Part shown: one piece after another, positions 27,896 through 36,014 of the stretch
Layout: every line of letters begins with the position of its first letter
How positions within the stretch are numbered: position 1 is the stretch's first letter
Source of the DNA: Agrobacterium sp. a22-2
GTDB lineage: Bacteria > Pseudomonadota > Alphaproteobacteria > Rhizobiales > Rhizobiaceae
Reading direction: 5' to 3'
Assembly: GCF_012276985.1 (NCBI RefSeq)
Contig: NZ_JAAXMM010000004.1
Coordinates: 124,001-188,000 of the forward strand
DNA: 64,000 nucleotides
Position numbers and translations under genes: made by a program
Notes under the pieces: model-generated
The model's database searches: none
What the model saw: the letters and a program-made list of their open reading frames with translations, nothing else
Told to the model about the DNA's origin: nothing

Positions 27896-28489
27896 TTGGA
27901 TATTGCGACTCTATCGGCGTTGACGCTGTTTGCCTTCACCACATCGATCACGCCCGGCCCGAACAATATGATGCTGTTTGCCTCCGGCGTGAATTTCGGC
28001 TTTCGCCGAACCATTCCGCACATGCTGGGGATCGGGGCCGGCTTCTTTTCGCTGTTGATCGGTGTGGGTCTGGGGCTTGGCGCCTTGCTGGCAACCATGC
28101 CGCTGCTGTTTCTGGCCCTGAAGATCGCGGGCGGTGTCTATCTGCTGTGGATCGCCTACAAGATCGGAACGTCGCGCAGTCTGGGCGAGGGCAAGGCCGA
28201 GGCGCGACCGATGACGTTTCTGGGGGCTGCCGCGTTCCAATGGGTCAATCCGAAGGCCTGGGTGATGGCGGTTACGGCCATGGCGACCTACACGCAAGCC
28301 GACCGCTATCTCGCGAGCGTTGCCGTGGTCGGCCTGGTCTTTGCTGTCGTCAACGTGCCGTCGGTTTCGACCTGGGCCGGCTTCGGCTCGGCGCTGCGCG
28401 ACTGGCTGTCGGTTCCGGTTCGGTTGAAATGGTTCAACATCACCATGGCGCTCTTGCTTGTCGTCAGCCTATGGCCGATGCTGAAGTAA
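27896..28489 (+). CDS. LysE family amino acid exporter
   Basis: A membrane protein of about 197 residues with six predicted helices and the family signature FTTSITPGPNNMMLFASG in the first helix region. The motif GAAAFQWVNPKAWVMA is also typical of LysE/RhtB translocators, which export amino acids or related metabolites. I favour TTG 27896, which has CCGGAG eight bases upstream; ATG 27878 is the alternative and adds six residues. It is divergent from the aldo/keto reductase gene. The exported substrate is unknown. Confidence 0.87.
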   Translation: MDIATLSALTLFAFTTSITPGPNNMMLFASGVNFGFRRTIPHMLGIGAGFFSLLIGVGLGLGALLATMPLLFLALKIAGGVYLLWIAYKIGTSRSLGEGKAEARPMTFLGAAAFQWVNPKAWVMAVTAMATYTQADRYLASVAVVGLVFAVVNVPSVSTWAGFGSALRDWLSVPVRLKWFNITMALLLVVSLWPMLK

Positions 28490-28520
28490 CGGCGGCATCC
28501 TGGAAGAAGATGGCCAGGCG

Positions 28521-29312
28521 ATGATGGATTTTCTACTCTCCGCTTTGGGCGGGCTCGGATTTGTCGGTGCTGCTGTGGCGCTGGTTCTCGGCAGCTATTT
28601 CCTGGCGCGTCACCTGCTGACGGCAGGCGGCGAGGGCGATCGCACCCATGATGCGGCGAGCACGGTTGCCGTGCGGGTGGCCGCCCTGCATGGCCTGATC
28701 CTGGCGCTGGTCTATGCGCAGGAACTGGACGATTACAAAGGCATCCGCACGGTCCTGACGCAGGAGGCGGTGGCGATTTCCGACGTGTTCAACGACGCAA
28801 AACGCTATGGCGGCCCCGCCGTCACGCAGATCCAGGAGCATCTGGCGACCTATGTGGCGCTGGTGGTGAACGAGGAATGGGCGTCGCTTGCCAAGCGGCA
28901 GGGCCTGACGGCGGCGGCCTGGATCGAATGGGACAAGGCCTACAATATCCTGCTGGATCTGCAACCGTCGAACGACCGCGAGCGTTTTCTCGCCCAGCGG
29001 ATGCGCAACAGGATTACCGAGGTCGCCGGTTTTCGGCAGATGCGAGAGGCCCCATCGCTCGGCAGGTTTGCGGGGCTGTTCTGGGGACCGGCGCTGATCG
29101 GTCTTGTCTGCGTCGCGGCACCGTTTTATGTCTACCGTCCGACGCGCACCCATATCGCGCTGCTGTCGATGTTCGGCGCCTATTCGGGTGTCATCCTGTT
29201 TTTCATCTTCGCCTTTTCCAACCCTTTCTCGACGCCCGGAAGACTGGAGCCGGCGCCGTTCGAGCATCTGTTGAGGGGGGATATCGGCAAGGCGCTACCA
29301 CTGAAGGGCTGA
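28521..29312 (+). CDS. DUF4239 (bestrophin-like) membrane protein
   Basis: A 263-residue membrane protein with a hydrophobic N-terminus (residues 6-28), a segment at about 50-67, a soluble middle part rich in helices, and two membrane segments near residues 192-210 and 216-235. The pattern RVAALHGLILALVYAQEL with LTQEAVAISDVFNDA is that of the DUF4239 / bestrophin-like family. An ion-channel role is suggested only by the family name. It lies 31 bases after the LysE gene and may be co-transcribed with it. Confidence 0.7.
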   Translation: MMDFLLSALGGLGFVGAAVALVLGSYFLARHLLTAGGEGDRTHDAASTVAVRVAALHGLILALVYAQELDDYKGIRTVLTQEAVAISDVFNDAKRYGGPAVTQIQEHLATYVALVVNEEWASLAKRQGLTAAAWIEWDKAYNILLDLQPSNDRERFLAQRMRNRITEVAGFRQMREAPSLGRFAGLFWGPALIGLVCVAAPFYVYRPTRTHIALLSMFGAYSGVILFFIFAFSNPFSTPGRLEPAPFEHLLRGDIGKALPLKG

Positions 29313-29323
29313 CCGTTCGCCAT

Positions 29324-29803
29324 TCAGAACAGTGCAATCTGCGGCTTGGTCAACATCAGCCAGAAGATGGCAATGACCGAGAAGAAGGCTGGAAATCCGG
29401 CCGCAAACCAGATGCGGTAGAGCCTTGAAAACTCTGGCGTCAAGGATTCGCCGGCCATGCCTGCGTGGCGGGCCAGATCGCGCAGGCGCAACTGGATCCA
29501 GACGACGGGCAGCCAGAACAGGCCGGTCAGGACATAAAGTCCGAGCGAGAGGGCAACCCAGCCTTCGGTCAGCGGCCAGCCGATGCTTCTGGCCAGCAGA
29601 TAGCCGGTTATGGGCTGGAAGACGACTGCGGTTGCAGTGAAAACCGTATCGGCAATCACCACCGTGGCTGCGACATGGGCGATGACGGATGGATTACTGG
29701 TGCGCACCGCCATCACCATGAAAAAGGCGATGCCGGCGCCGGTACCGAATAGCACGGTCGCGCCGATCACATGGGCGAGCCGCAAGAGATCCTCGAAGGG
29801 CAT
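29324..29803 (-). CDS. DUF2269 family membrane protein
   Basis: A 159-residue protein with four predicted membrane helices, starting LLRLAHVIGATVLFGTGAG with the conserved His-Val-Ile-Gly of DUF2269. Conserved His in the first helix and Trp residues in LTGLFWLPVVW suggest a possible cofactor or quinone site, but this is not proven. Its start codon overlaps the stop of the SDR-DoxX gene by one base, so the two are translationally coupled. The function is unknown. Confidence 0.8.
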   Translation of the reverse strand: MPFEDLLRLAHVIGATVLFGTGAGIAFFMVMAVRTSNPSVIAHVAATVVIADTVFTATAVVFQPITGYLLARSIGWPLTEGWVALSLGLYVLTGLFWLPVVWIQLRLRDLARHAGMAGESLTPEFSRLYRIWFAAGFPAFFSVIAIFWLMLTKPQIALF

Positions 29804-31089
29804 CAGCGCTCCTCCAAGATGGCGAGCGATACCAATGTCAGCAGGATTGAGGGCGGGACCTTGACCAACGGACCGAGCGGATCGGTCCAGAGAGCCGGCT
29901 CGACCAGGGTTGCGCTGCCGAGATAGCCGACGGTGACGGTCAGCATGCCGATCATGGCGTATCGCGCCCAGGGTCGAACGAGGATCGCAAGCCCCAGGCC
30001 GACATCAATCAGGCAGGTCAGGAGCAATACCGCGAGCGCGGCGGCAGGCGCCATCAGCGGGGCGAAATGGGCGGCGGCTCTTGCCGTGTCGAGAAGCGGA
30101 ACGAGGCCCGAGAGTAGCCAGAACAGCGACAGTGTCAGGATAACGGGCGCCTTCAGCAGATAGAGCCGGGCAAACCACAGATCCTGCACGCCCGCCGGGT
30201 GCGAGGCCAGCGTTTCTGCCAGCGTTTTCAGCGGCAAGGGTGCAGGTGCAGCGGTTGGCCCGTGGATGACCCCCTCGGCCATGATGGCCATGGCGGTGGA
30301 GCGCAACGGTGAACGCCAGCCAAGATGTCCTGCCAGATCCGCGAGAGCCGTTACCGGTCGGGCAAGGACCGGCGGAAGTTCGACTGTTCCGGCCGGATCG
30401 AGCCCCAGCCAGGCGCGGTGAAGAGCGAGCGCATCCTTCAAGGACAGGGCGCCGGTGGCGGCCAGGTCGAGATCGGCTTTGGTTCCAAGCGAACCTTCAA
30501 GCGCGGCCGACACGGCCTTTGCAACGTCGTCCACATCTACTGTTTCCAACGGACTGCCGGGATGGATCAGCGGCAGCACGAAGGGGAATGCCGCCAGTGC
30601 GCGCAGCAGGGCGGTGCCGCCGAACGCATTGCGGCCGACGACGAGGGCCGGCCGTAGGATGGTGTGCGGCAGGCCGCTTGTCGCAAGCGCTGCGTCGGCA
30701 ATGCGTTTGGTGGCCAGGAACGGCAGGTCCGCCCCGGCGCCATCCACGCGCGCCGAGATCTGGACGATATGCCGGATCTTTTCGTCCTGTGCCGCTCGGT
30801 AAAGGGTGAGCATGGCGTTTTGCTGGGTGGCGACCAGATCGTCGGACAGGCCGTCCTGCAAGGCGCCGGCGCAATTGACGATGGCATCCTGGTCAGCCAG
30901 GAGCGGTCTCCAGGCGTCCGGCTCCTGCAAAGTGGCAAGATCGGCGGCGATCCAGTCGGCCTGCGGATAACGGCTGTGGGCCCGACGAATGTCGCGGCCA
31001 AGGCCCGTCACACGATGCCCATCGGCCAGCAATCGTTGCAGAACCACCGTGCCGATGAAACCGGTTCCGCCGAGAATCAGGATTTTCAT
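29803..31089 (-). CDS. SDR oxidoreductase fused to a DoxX-like membrane domain
   Basis: A 428-residue two-part protein. Residues 1-290 are an atypical short-chain dehydrogenase of the NAD(P)H-binding type, with the nucleotide-binding GGTGFIG at residues 7-13 and a sugar-epimerase-like fold. The C-terminal ~130 residues contain four membrane helices of the DoxX-like family (PF13781), e.g. LFWLLSGLVPLLDT. I start at ATG 31089 because the nucleotide-binding motif must lie at the N-terminus; the longer frame to 31146 adds unrelated sequence. It is coupled to the DUF2269 gene by a TGATG overlap. The role may be in membrane redox chemistry, an inference. Confidence 0.82.
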   Translation of the reverse strand: MKILILGGTGFIGTVVLQRLLADGHRVTGLGRDIRRAHSRYPQADWIAADLATLQEPDAWRPLLADQDAIVNCAGALQDGLSDDLVATQQNAMLTLYRAAQDEKIRHIVQISARVDGAGADLPFLATKRIADAALATSGLPHTILRPALVVGRNAFGGTALLRALAAFPFVLPLIHPGSPLETVDVDDVAKAVSAALEGSLGTKADLDLAATGALSLKDALALHRAWLGLDPAGTVELPPVLARPVTALADLAGHLGWRSPLRSTAMAIMAEGVIHGPTAAPAPLPLKTLAETLASHPAGVQDLWFARLYLLKAPVILTLSLFWLLSGLVPLLDTARAAAHFAPLMAPAAALAVLLLTCLIDVGLGLAILVRPWARYAMIGMLTVTVGYLGSATLVEPALWTDPLGPLVKVPPSILLTLVSLAILEER

Positions 31090-31189
31090 TATGGCAGAAT
31101 AGCTGTTTAAGGCGTGGGAGATAGGGGCTTGGCAGACCATCAGCACGCGCTTAAGACTATCCGCCCACCGACCCTTGGGAGACAGGTTC

Positions 31190-31852
31190 TTGGTTCACGA
31201 TCATCACCATCCGCACGACCACGATCATCACGGTGACCATGGCCATGACCATCATCACGACAACCAGTATTCCGACATGCAGGCACGGGTGCGGGCGCTC
31301 GAGACCCTTTTGACGGAAAAAGGACTGATCGATCCGGCGGCGATCGATGCGATCGTCGAGACCTACGAGACCAAGGTGGGCCCGCGCAATGGCGCGCAGG
31401 TGGTGGCCAGGGCCTGGACCGATCCGGGCTTTGCCGAATGGCTGAAGGCCGATGCGACGGCGGCGATTGGCAGCCTCGGCTTTGCCGGCCGGCAGGGCGA
31501 GCATATGCGCGCCGTGTTCAATACGCCGGACACCCACAATATCGTCGTCTGCACCCTATGCTCCTGTTATCCCTGGGCGGTGCTTGGTCTGCCGCCCGTC
31601 TGGTACAAGGCGCCGGCCTATCGCTCGCGGGCGGTGATCAATCCTCGCGCGGTGCTTGAGGAATTCGGGGTAACATTAGATAAGTCTAAGAAGATCCGGG
31701 TTTGGGATTCGACGGCGGAGCTGCGCTATCTGGTCGTGCCGGAGCGCCCACAAGGAACGCAGGGCATGGAGGCGGATGCCCTTGCAGACCTGGTGACGCG
31801 CGATTCGATGATCGGCACCGGGCTGGCGTTATCGCCGGAGCAGCGCCCGTGA
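31190..31852 (+). CDS. nthA: Nitrile hydratase alpha subunit, cobalt type
   Basis: A 220-residue subunit of the metalloenzyme that hydrates nitriles to amides. The metal site CTLCSC is at residues 121-126. Thr in the second position is the mark of the cobalt-type enzyme; iron enzymes have Ser. The N-terminal ~25 residues hold 13 His residues, an unusual metal-binding-like extension ahead of the normal start near [10 protein letters not shown] chose TTG 31190 because GGGAGA lies upstream; TTG 31175 is a weaker alternative. The stop overlaps the GTG start of the beta gene. Confidence 0.93.
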   Translation: MVHDHHHPHDHDHHGDHGHDHHHDNQYSDMQARVRALETLLTEKGLIDPAAIDAIVETYETKVGPRNGAQVVARAWTDPGFAEWLKADATAAIGSLGFAGRQGEHMRAVFNTPDTHNIVVCTLCSCYPWAVLGLPPVWYKAPAYRSRAVINPRAVLEEFGVTLDKSKKIRVWDSTAELRYLVVPERPQGTQGMEADALADLVTRDSMIGTGLALSPEQRP

Positions 31853-32508
31853 ACGGCCCGCACGATCTGGGCGGACAGATGGGGCTCGGCCCGGTTGCCC
31901 CGGAAAAGGACGAGCCGTGGTTTCATGCGGAATGGGAAAAGCGGGCGCTCGGCATCACCCTGTCCTGCGGTGCCTTCGGCGCCTGGACGATCGATGAGAG
32001 CCGGCATGCCCGAGAAAACATTCCGCCGGCCGAGTATCTGGCTGCCAGCTATTACGAAATCTGGATCCGGGCCGTCGATACCCTGCTGGAGCGACACGGT
32101 TTTGCGACGCGACAGGAGCTGTTGTCGGGTCACCACGCGACTGTCGGCACCGTGCCGAAACGGGTGCTGACGGCAGACATGGTGCCGGCGGTTCTCGCCC
32201 GCGGTGGGCCTTGCGATCGGCCGGTGCATTTCGAGCCGCGCTTTGCGCCGGGCGACCGGGTGCGGACCAGGAATTTCAACCCCGAGACCCATACGCGGCT
32301 GCCGCGCTATGCCCGCGCCAAGCAGGGCGTGATCGAGGCGGTGCAGGGCAGTTTCGTCTTTCCCGACGACAATGCCCATGGCAAGGGCGAGAACCCGCAA
32401 TGGGTCTATACCGTGGTGTTTTCGGCCGACGAAATCTGGGGCGAGGGCGCCGACCCGACGCTCACCGTGTCGATCGATGCCTGGGAGAGCTATCTTGAGC
32501 CGCTGTGA
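31849..32508 (+). CDS. nthB: Nitrile hydratase beta subunit
   Basis: A 219-residue beta subunit with the characteristic start [15 protein letters not shown] and the C-terminal SH3-like domain ([25 protein letters not shown]). The two Arg residues of that last segment hydrogen-bond to the modified Cys ligands in the alpha subunit of known enzymes. The GTG start overlaps the alpha stop as GTGA. The long frame beginning at 31702 is not real in its first part. The beta gene is followed by the activator gene with another overlap. Confidence 0.93.
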   Translation: MNGPHDLGGQMGLGPVAPEKDEPWFHAEWEKRALGITLSCGAFGAWTIDESRHARENIPPAEYLAASYYEIWIRAVDTLLERHGFATRQELLSGHHATVGTVPKRVLTADMVPAVLARGGPCDRPVHFEPRFAPGDRVRTRNFNPETHTRLPRYARAKQGVIEAVQGSFVFPDDNAHGKGENPQWVYTVVFSADEIWGEGADPTLTVSIDAWESYLEPL

Positions 32509-32866
32509 GCCACCTTCGTCACTGGTGCAATCTCCCGGTTTGCCGGTGTCGCCGCAGGGCGAGCCGGTGTTTGCCGAGCCGTGGCATGCGCAAGCCTTCG
32601 CGATCACCGTGCATCTCCATCAGCAGGGCGTGTTTGCGTGGACCGAATGGGCCGAGAGCCTGTCGAAAGAATTGCACAAGCCCGGCCGCGCCGACGACGG
32701 CGGCGACTATTTCGACGGCTGGGTGGCGGCGCTGACAACGCTTCTGGCTGAGAAGGGCGTTGCCGACGAAGCCGTGCTTTTCGACCTGCAGCAGAGCTGG
32801 CAGCGGGCGGCGCAAGCGACGCCGCATGGCCGGCCGATCGTGCTTGGCAACGATCCGCTGCGCTGA
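32495..32866 (+). CDS. Nitrile hydratase accessory/activator protein
   Basis: A 123-residue protein related to the beta-subunit N-terminal domain (EPVFAEPWHAQAFAITVHLHQQGVFAWTEWAE). This is the family annotated as nitrile hydratase accessory protein, thought to help insert cobalt or exchange the alpha subunit, as NhlE/P14K do. The TTG at 32495 overlaps the end of nthB by 14 bases and has GGAGAG upstream. A longer frame from 32372 runs in another frame over nthB and is not supported. It completes an nthA-nthB-activator operon. No amidase gene is nearby. Confidence 0.85.
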   Translation: MSRCEPPSSLVQSPGLPVSPQGEPVFAEPWHAQAFAITVHLHQQGVFAWTEWAESLSKELHKPGRADDGGDYFDGWVAALTTLLAEKGVADEAVLFDLQQSWQRAAQATPHGRPIVLGNDPLR

Positions 32867-32875
32867 AGATCCTTT

Positions 32876-33670
32876 TCAGGTCGGAAACTGCCGGTAACAC
32901 TCATCGGCCACCTGCTGCAGGCGGTCGCGGGAGATTTCGCCGGTGACGGCATAACCGATCGGCCCGTCTATCCAGTAGAAGGTTTCAAGGCCATCTTGGC
33001 TGGCATAGCGAAAGGACGTGCTGCGGTTTTCGCCATTGCGGCCGATCAGCACGGTGACGCGCTGGCCGCTGTCGTCCTCATACATGAAGAGCGCGCCCGG
33101 TTTGCCGTTGACCGGCACCAGTCGTCCGCCGACCAGCCGAAAGCCGATCGAGCCAAGGTCCGGCACGGCCAGCGGATAGTCGAGGCGCTTGCCGAGCCAT
33201 GCAGCGAGATGGGTTTTCTCGCTGGCACCGACCTCGACCGGATGGCGCACGTCGCTGGCATAGATCAGGAAGGCCGAACGCGACTGGTCGGGCAGGGCGA
33301 TTTCCTGGAGGACGGCCTGCGGTGCGACTGGATAGATCGGCGGCACCCAAGGTCCGACGGCCGCGCCCGCTACAAAAAGAAGGAATGCGGCCGCGGTTTG
33401 CATGACGAACCGTCTCGGCGCCGGACGTCCAAAGGACGAGCGCTCCTTCGCTCCGGCGATCAATGCGATATCGGCGGGATCCGTGCGTTCGTAATCGGCA
33501 AACAGCGCGCGGATGGCGGTGTTCTGGCGTTTCCAGTCCTCCACCATGGCGGCCTGCTCCGGGTTCCGGTCGAGCCATTGTTCGACCTCGGCTGCCCGCG
33601 CGGCATCCAGCTTTCCATCGGCATAGGCATGAAGGTCGCTCTCATTCACGGGTGTCGTCTCCTTGCTCAT
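32876..33670 (-). CDS. Anti-sigma factor (membrane-anchored)
   Basis: A 264-residue protein. The first ~85 residues form a zinc-less anti-sigma domain typical of the RsiW/ChrR-like group, beginning ESDLHAYADGKLDAARAAEVEQWL. One membrane helix lies at about residues 88-108 (FVMQTAAAFLLFVAGAAVG), and the rest is periplasmic. It overlaps the end of the sigma-factor gene by four bases, the classic arrangement for an ECF sigma and its inhibitor. A periplasmic signal would release the sigma factor. The signal is not known. Confidence 0.85.
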   Translation of the reverse strand: MSKETTPVNESDLHAYADGKLDAARAAEVEQWLDRNPEQAAMVEDWKRQNTAIRALFADYERTDPADIALIAGAKERSSFGRPAPRRFVMQTAAAFLLFVAGAAVGPWVPPIYPVAPQAVLQEIALPDQSRSAFLIYASDVRHPVEVGASEKTHLAAWLGKRLDYPLAVPDLGSIGFRLVGGRLVPVNGKPGALFMYEDDSGQRVTVLIGRNGENRSTSFRYASQDGLETFYWIDGPIGYAVTGEISRDRLQQVADECYRQFPT

Positions 33671-34221
33671 CTCGGCCCCCGCAGCGAGATGATATTGTTT
33701 AGCGCCAACTGCTCGCGCAGGCGTTGCCGGGCCCGCGACAGGCGCGACATCACGGTTCCGATCGGAATGTTCAGGATGTCGGCAACCTCCTGATAGCCAT
33801 AGCCCTCGACCACCACCAGCATCAGCACGGCGCGGTTTTCCTCGGAAAGCATGTTCAGGGCCGTGACGAGCCTGTCGCGCTCGAGAGGGTCGTGCGGCGC
33901 CTCCGGCAGCGACAAGTCACCGGCCTCGTCGATGGCCACCGTCGGACGGCGGTGGCTGCTGCGGTAGCCGTTGCGGTGAAGATTGGTCATGATGGTGGTG
34001 ATCCAGGCCTTGAGGTTGACGCCGCGCCAGCGGGACCTGTTGGCCAGGCTACGTTCAAGGCAATCCTGCAGCAGGTCTTCGCCTTCGGCGTCAGAGCGCG
34101 TCAGGCTGCGCGCATAGCGTCGCAGAGCCGGAATCAGCGCCAGAAGATCGTGTTCAAATGGGCCGGGGCCGGGAACAGGTGTCCCCGGGCTCCGGTTGTC
34201 GCCGTCAGGGCCGTGCGGCAT
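33667..34221 (-). CDS. ECF-type RNA polymerase sigma factor
   Basis: A 184-residue sigma-70 family protein with region 2 (ALRRYARSLTRSDAEGEDLLQDCLERSL) and region 4 (MLSEENRAVLMLVVVEGYGYQEVADILNIPIGTVMSRLSRARQRL). There is no region 1 or 3, as expected of an extracytoplasmic-function factor. The gene overlaps the COG4315 gene upstream by 17 bases and the anti-sigma gene downstream by 4 bases, so the three are one operon. Its N-terminal tail of about 24 Pro/Gly-rich residues is unusual and the start might lie later. Confidence 0.9.
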   Translation of the reverse strand: MPHGPDGDNRSPGTPVPGPGPFEHDLLALIPALRRYARSLTRSDAEGEDLLQDCLERSLANRSRWRGVNLKAWITTIMTNLHRNGYRSSHRRPTVAIDEAGDLSLPEAPHDPLERDRLVTALNMLSEENRAVLMLVVVEGYGYQEVADILNIPIGTVMSRLSRARQRLREQLALNNIISLRGPR

Positions 34222-34582
34222 CCCAAACGCCTTTCACGCCGTCGCCGGTCGCGTCGCCTTCCTTCATGTCCTTGATCCAGAAATACAGCGGCTTGCCGTC
34301 CTTTGCCCATTGCTTGGCGCCGTCCTTGCGGGTCACCAGCGAATATGCACCGTCCGGCTGGGCATTGCCAGCGGCGGTGAAGGGCGGCCAGTTCTTCGCG
34401 CAGTCGTCGTAGCAGTTGGAGACGTCCTTCTTGTCGTTCTTGAAGGTGTAGAGCGTCATGCCGGTGTCGGCCGCGGCGACCACTTCGCCCTTTGCAGATT
34501 TGACGGTCTTGACGGGGCTTGCGGCAAAAGCCGGACCGGCAATGGCGAGCAGGGCGAGAGACAGGAGAATTCGGTGTTTCAT
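34205..34582 (-). CDS. COG4315 family exported protein (Yx[FWY]xxD repeat)
   Basis: A 125-residue secreted protein with a signal peptide (MKHRILLSLALLAIAGPAFA). The mature part carries two copies of the family motif, LYTFKNDKKDVSNCYDDCAK and LYFWIKDMKEG, which define the predicted lipoprotein family COG4315. There is no lipobox Cys here, so it is probably periplasmic. A Cys pair (NCYDDC) may bind metal or form a disulphide. Heading an operon with an ECF sigma and anti-sigma, it may report or respond to an envelope stress; this is an inference. Confidence 0.85.
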   Translation of the reverse strand: MKHRILLSLALLAIAGPAFAASPVKTVKSAKGEVVAAADTGMTLYTFKNDKKDVSNCYDDCAKNWPPFTAAGNAQPDGAYSLVTRKDGAKQWAKDGKPLYFWIKDMKEGDATGDGVKGVWDAARP

Positions 34583-34640
34583 GGCGTGTGCTTCCTTCGA
34601 TGCGGAGTTCGGCCGGCGCCGTCATGGGCCGCCTGCACAG

Positions 34641-34670
34641 TAAGACACCGGTGCGCGCCGATTTATTCCC
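34641..34670 (-). promoter_or_regulatory. Candidate ECF promoter for the COG4315-sigma-anti-sigma operon
   Basis: On the minus strand GGGAATAA (34670-34663) is followed after 14 bases by GTGTCTTA (34648-34641), about 60 bases before the COG4315 start. A GGAA-type -35 with a GTCT-like -10 is typical of ECF-dependent promoters, which are often self-regulated. Only one copy is visible, so the assignment is tentative. Confidence 0.4.
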
Positions 34671-34752
34671 GAAGGCGGACGGATTGTTCAGAACGGAGTT
34701 TCGCCGGTCGCGTCGCCTTGCCTTTTGACGACGAATCCTGCCAAGTCGCCCG

Positions 34753-35880
34753 ATGCAATTCGCACCGCAGCAGGACGAGGCCTTGAAGGCCGTTTCGAAG
34801 TGGCTGAAAGACGGCAAGCAGCCGGTTTTTCGCCTGTTTGGCTATGCCGGTACCGGCAAGACGACGCTTGCCCGCCATTTTGCCGAAAATGTCGATGGCG
34901 ATGTGCTGTTTGCGGCCTTCACCGGCAAGGCGGCGCAGGTGCTCCGCTCGCGCGGCGCCACCAATGCCCGCACCATCCATTCGCTGATCTACCGGCCGCG
35001 CGGCGAGGAATCGGTCGAGGATGAAGAAACCGGCAAGACGTCGATTTCGCCGATGTTTTCCATCAACCGCCAGAGCCCGCTCGCCAAGGCGGCGCTGATC
35101 GTCATCGACGAATGCTCGATGGTCGACGAGCAATTGGGCAAGGACCTGATGAGCTTCGGCACGCCGATCCTGGTGCTGGGGGATCCCGGCCAGTTGCCGC
35201 CGGTCTCGGGTGGCGGCTATTTCACCGATCAGGAACCGGATTACCTGCTGACCGACATTCATCGCCAGGCCCGCGACAATCCGATCATCCAGCTCGCCAT
35301 GCATGTGCGCGAAGGCAAGGAGATCATGCACGGCGACTATGGCACCGCGCGGGTGATTTCCAAGGCGGAGGTGACGCAGGAACTGGTGCTGGAGGCCGAT
35401 CAGGTACTGGTCGGCACCAACAGGACACGGCGGCGCTACAACAAGCGGCTGCGCGAACTGAAGGGCTTTACGGCGGATTATCCGCAAGCAGGCGACAAGC
35501 TGGTCTGCCTGCGCAACGATCAGGTGAAGGGTCTGCTGAACGGTTCGCTCTGGCAGGTCATGACCTCGTCGCGCGAAACCGTGAAACCGGGCATCAACCT
35601 ATTGATCAAGCCCGAAGACGACGACATGGAGCGTGGTGCAGCGAAGATCAAGCTGTTGAAGGCGTCGTTTGAGGATGTTGAGACGGAAATCCCGTGGGCG
35701 ACGCGCAAGCGCTATGACGAGTTCGACTACGGTTATGCGCTGACAGTCCACAAGGCGCAGGGCTCGCAATGGAACAACGTCGTTCTGTTCGACGAGAGCT
35801 GGGCCTTTCGCGACACCCGCGAGCGCTGGCTCTACACTGCCGTCACCCGCGCTGCCGAGACGCTGACCATCGTCCGGTGA
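34753..35880 (+). CDS. ATP-dependent RecD-like DNA helicase
   Basis: A 375-residue superfamily 1B helicase. Motif I is FGYAGTGKTTLA at about residues 29-40, and motif Ia is AFTGKAAQVLRSRG. Motif II is VIDECSMVD, motif III is LVLGDPGQLPPV, motif V-VI is YALTVHKAQGSQWNNV, and VTRAAETLTIVR lies at the very end. This is the compact RecD2-like form common in alphaproteobacteria, without the long N-terminal domain. It may take part in DNA repair or processing of stalled forks; the exact role is unknown. It is transcribed alone and divergent from the COG4315 operon. Confidence 0.88.
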   Translation: MQFAPQQDEALKAVSKWLKDGKQPVFRLFGYAGTGKTTLARHFAENVDGDVLFAAFTGKAAQVLRSRGATNARTIHSLIYRPRGEESVEDEETGKTSISPMFSINRQSPLAKAALIVIDECSMVDEQLGKDLMSFGTPILVLGDPGQLPPVSGGGYFTDQEPDYLLTDIHRQARDNPIIQLAMHVREGKEIMHGDYGTARVISKAEVTQELVLEADQVLVGTNRTRRRYNKRLRELKGFTADYPQAGDKLVCLRNDQVKGLLNGSLWQVMTSSRETVKPGINLLIKPEDDDMERGAAKIKLLKASFEDVETEIPWATRKRYDEFDYGYALTVHKAQGSQWNNVVLFDESWAFRDTRERWLYTAVTRAAETLTIVR

Positions 35881-36014
35881 ACGAAGCGGCGCATGGTCAC
35901 TCAACGCCTGTATGAAAGCTGTCATGCACTTCCGATATGGAAAGAGATGTGGGGCGACCTTGCGTATGACTGGCGCTTCCGGTTCCCGGGGTATCTCAAG
36001 GGGGCTTGCGCAGG

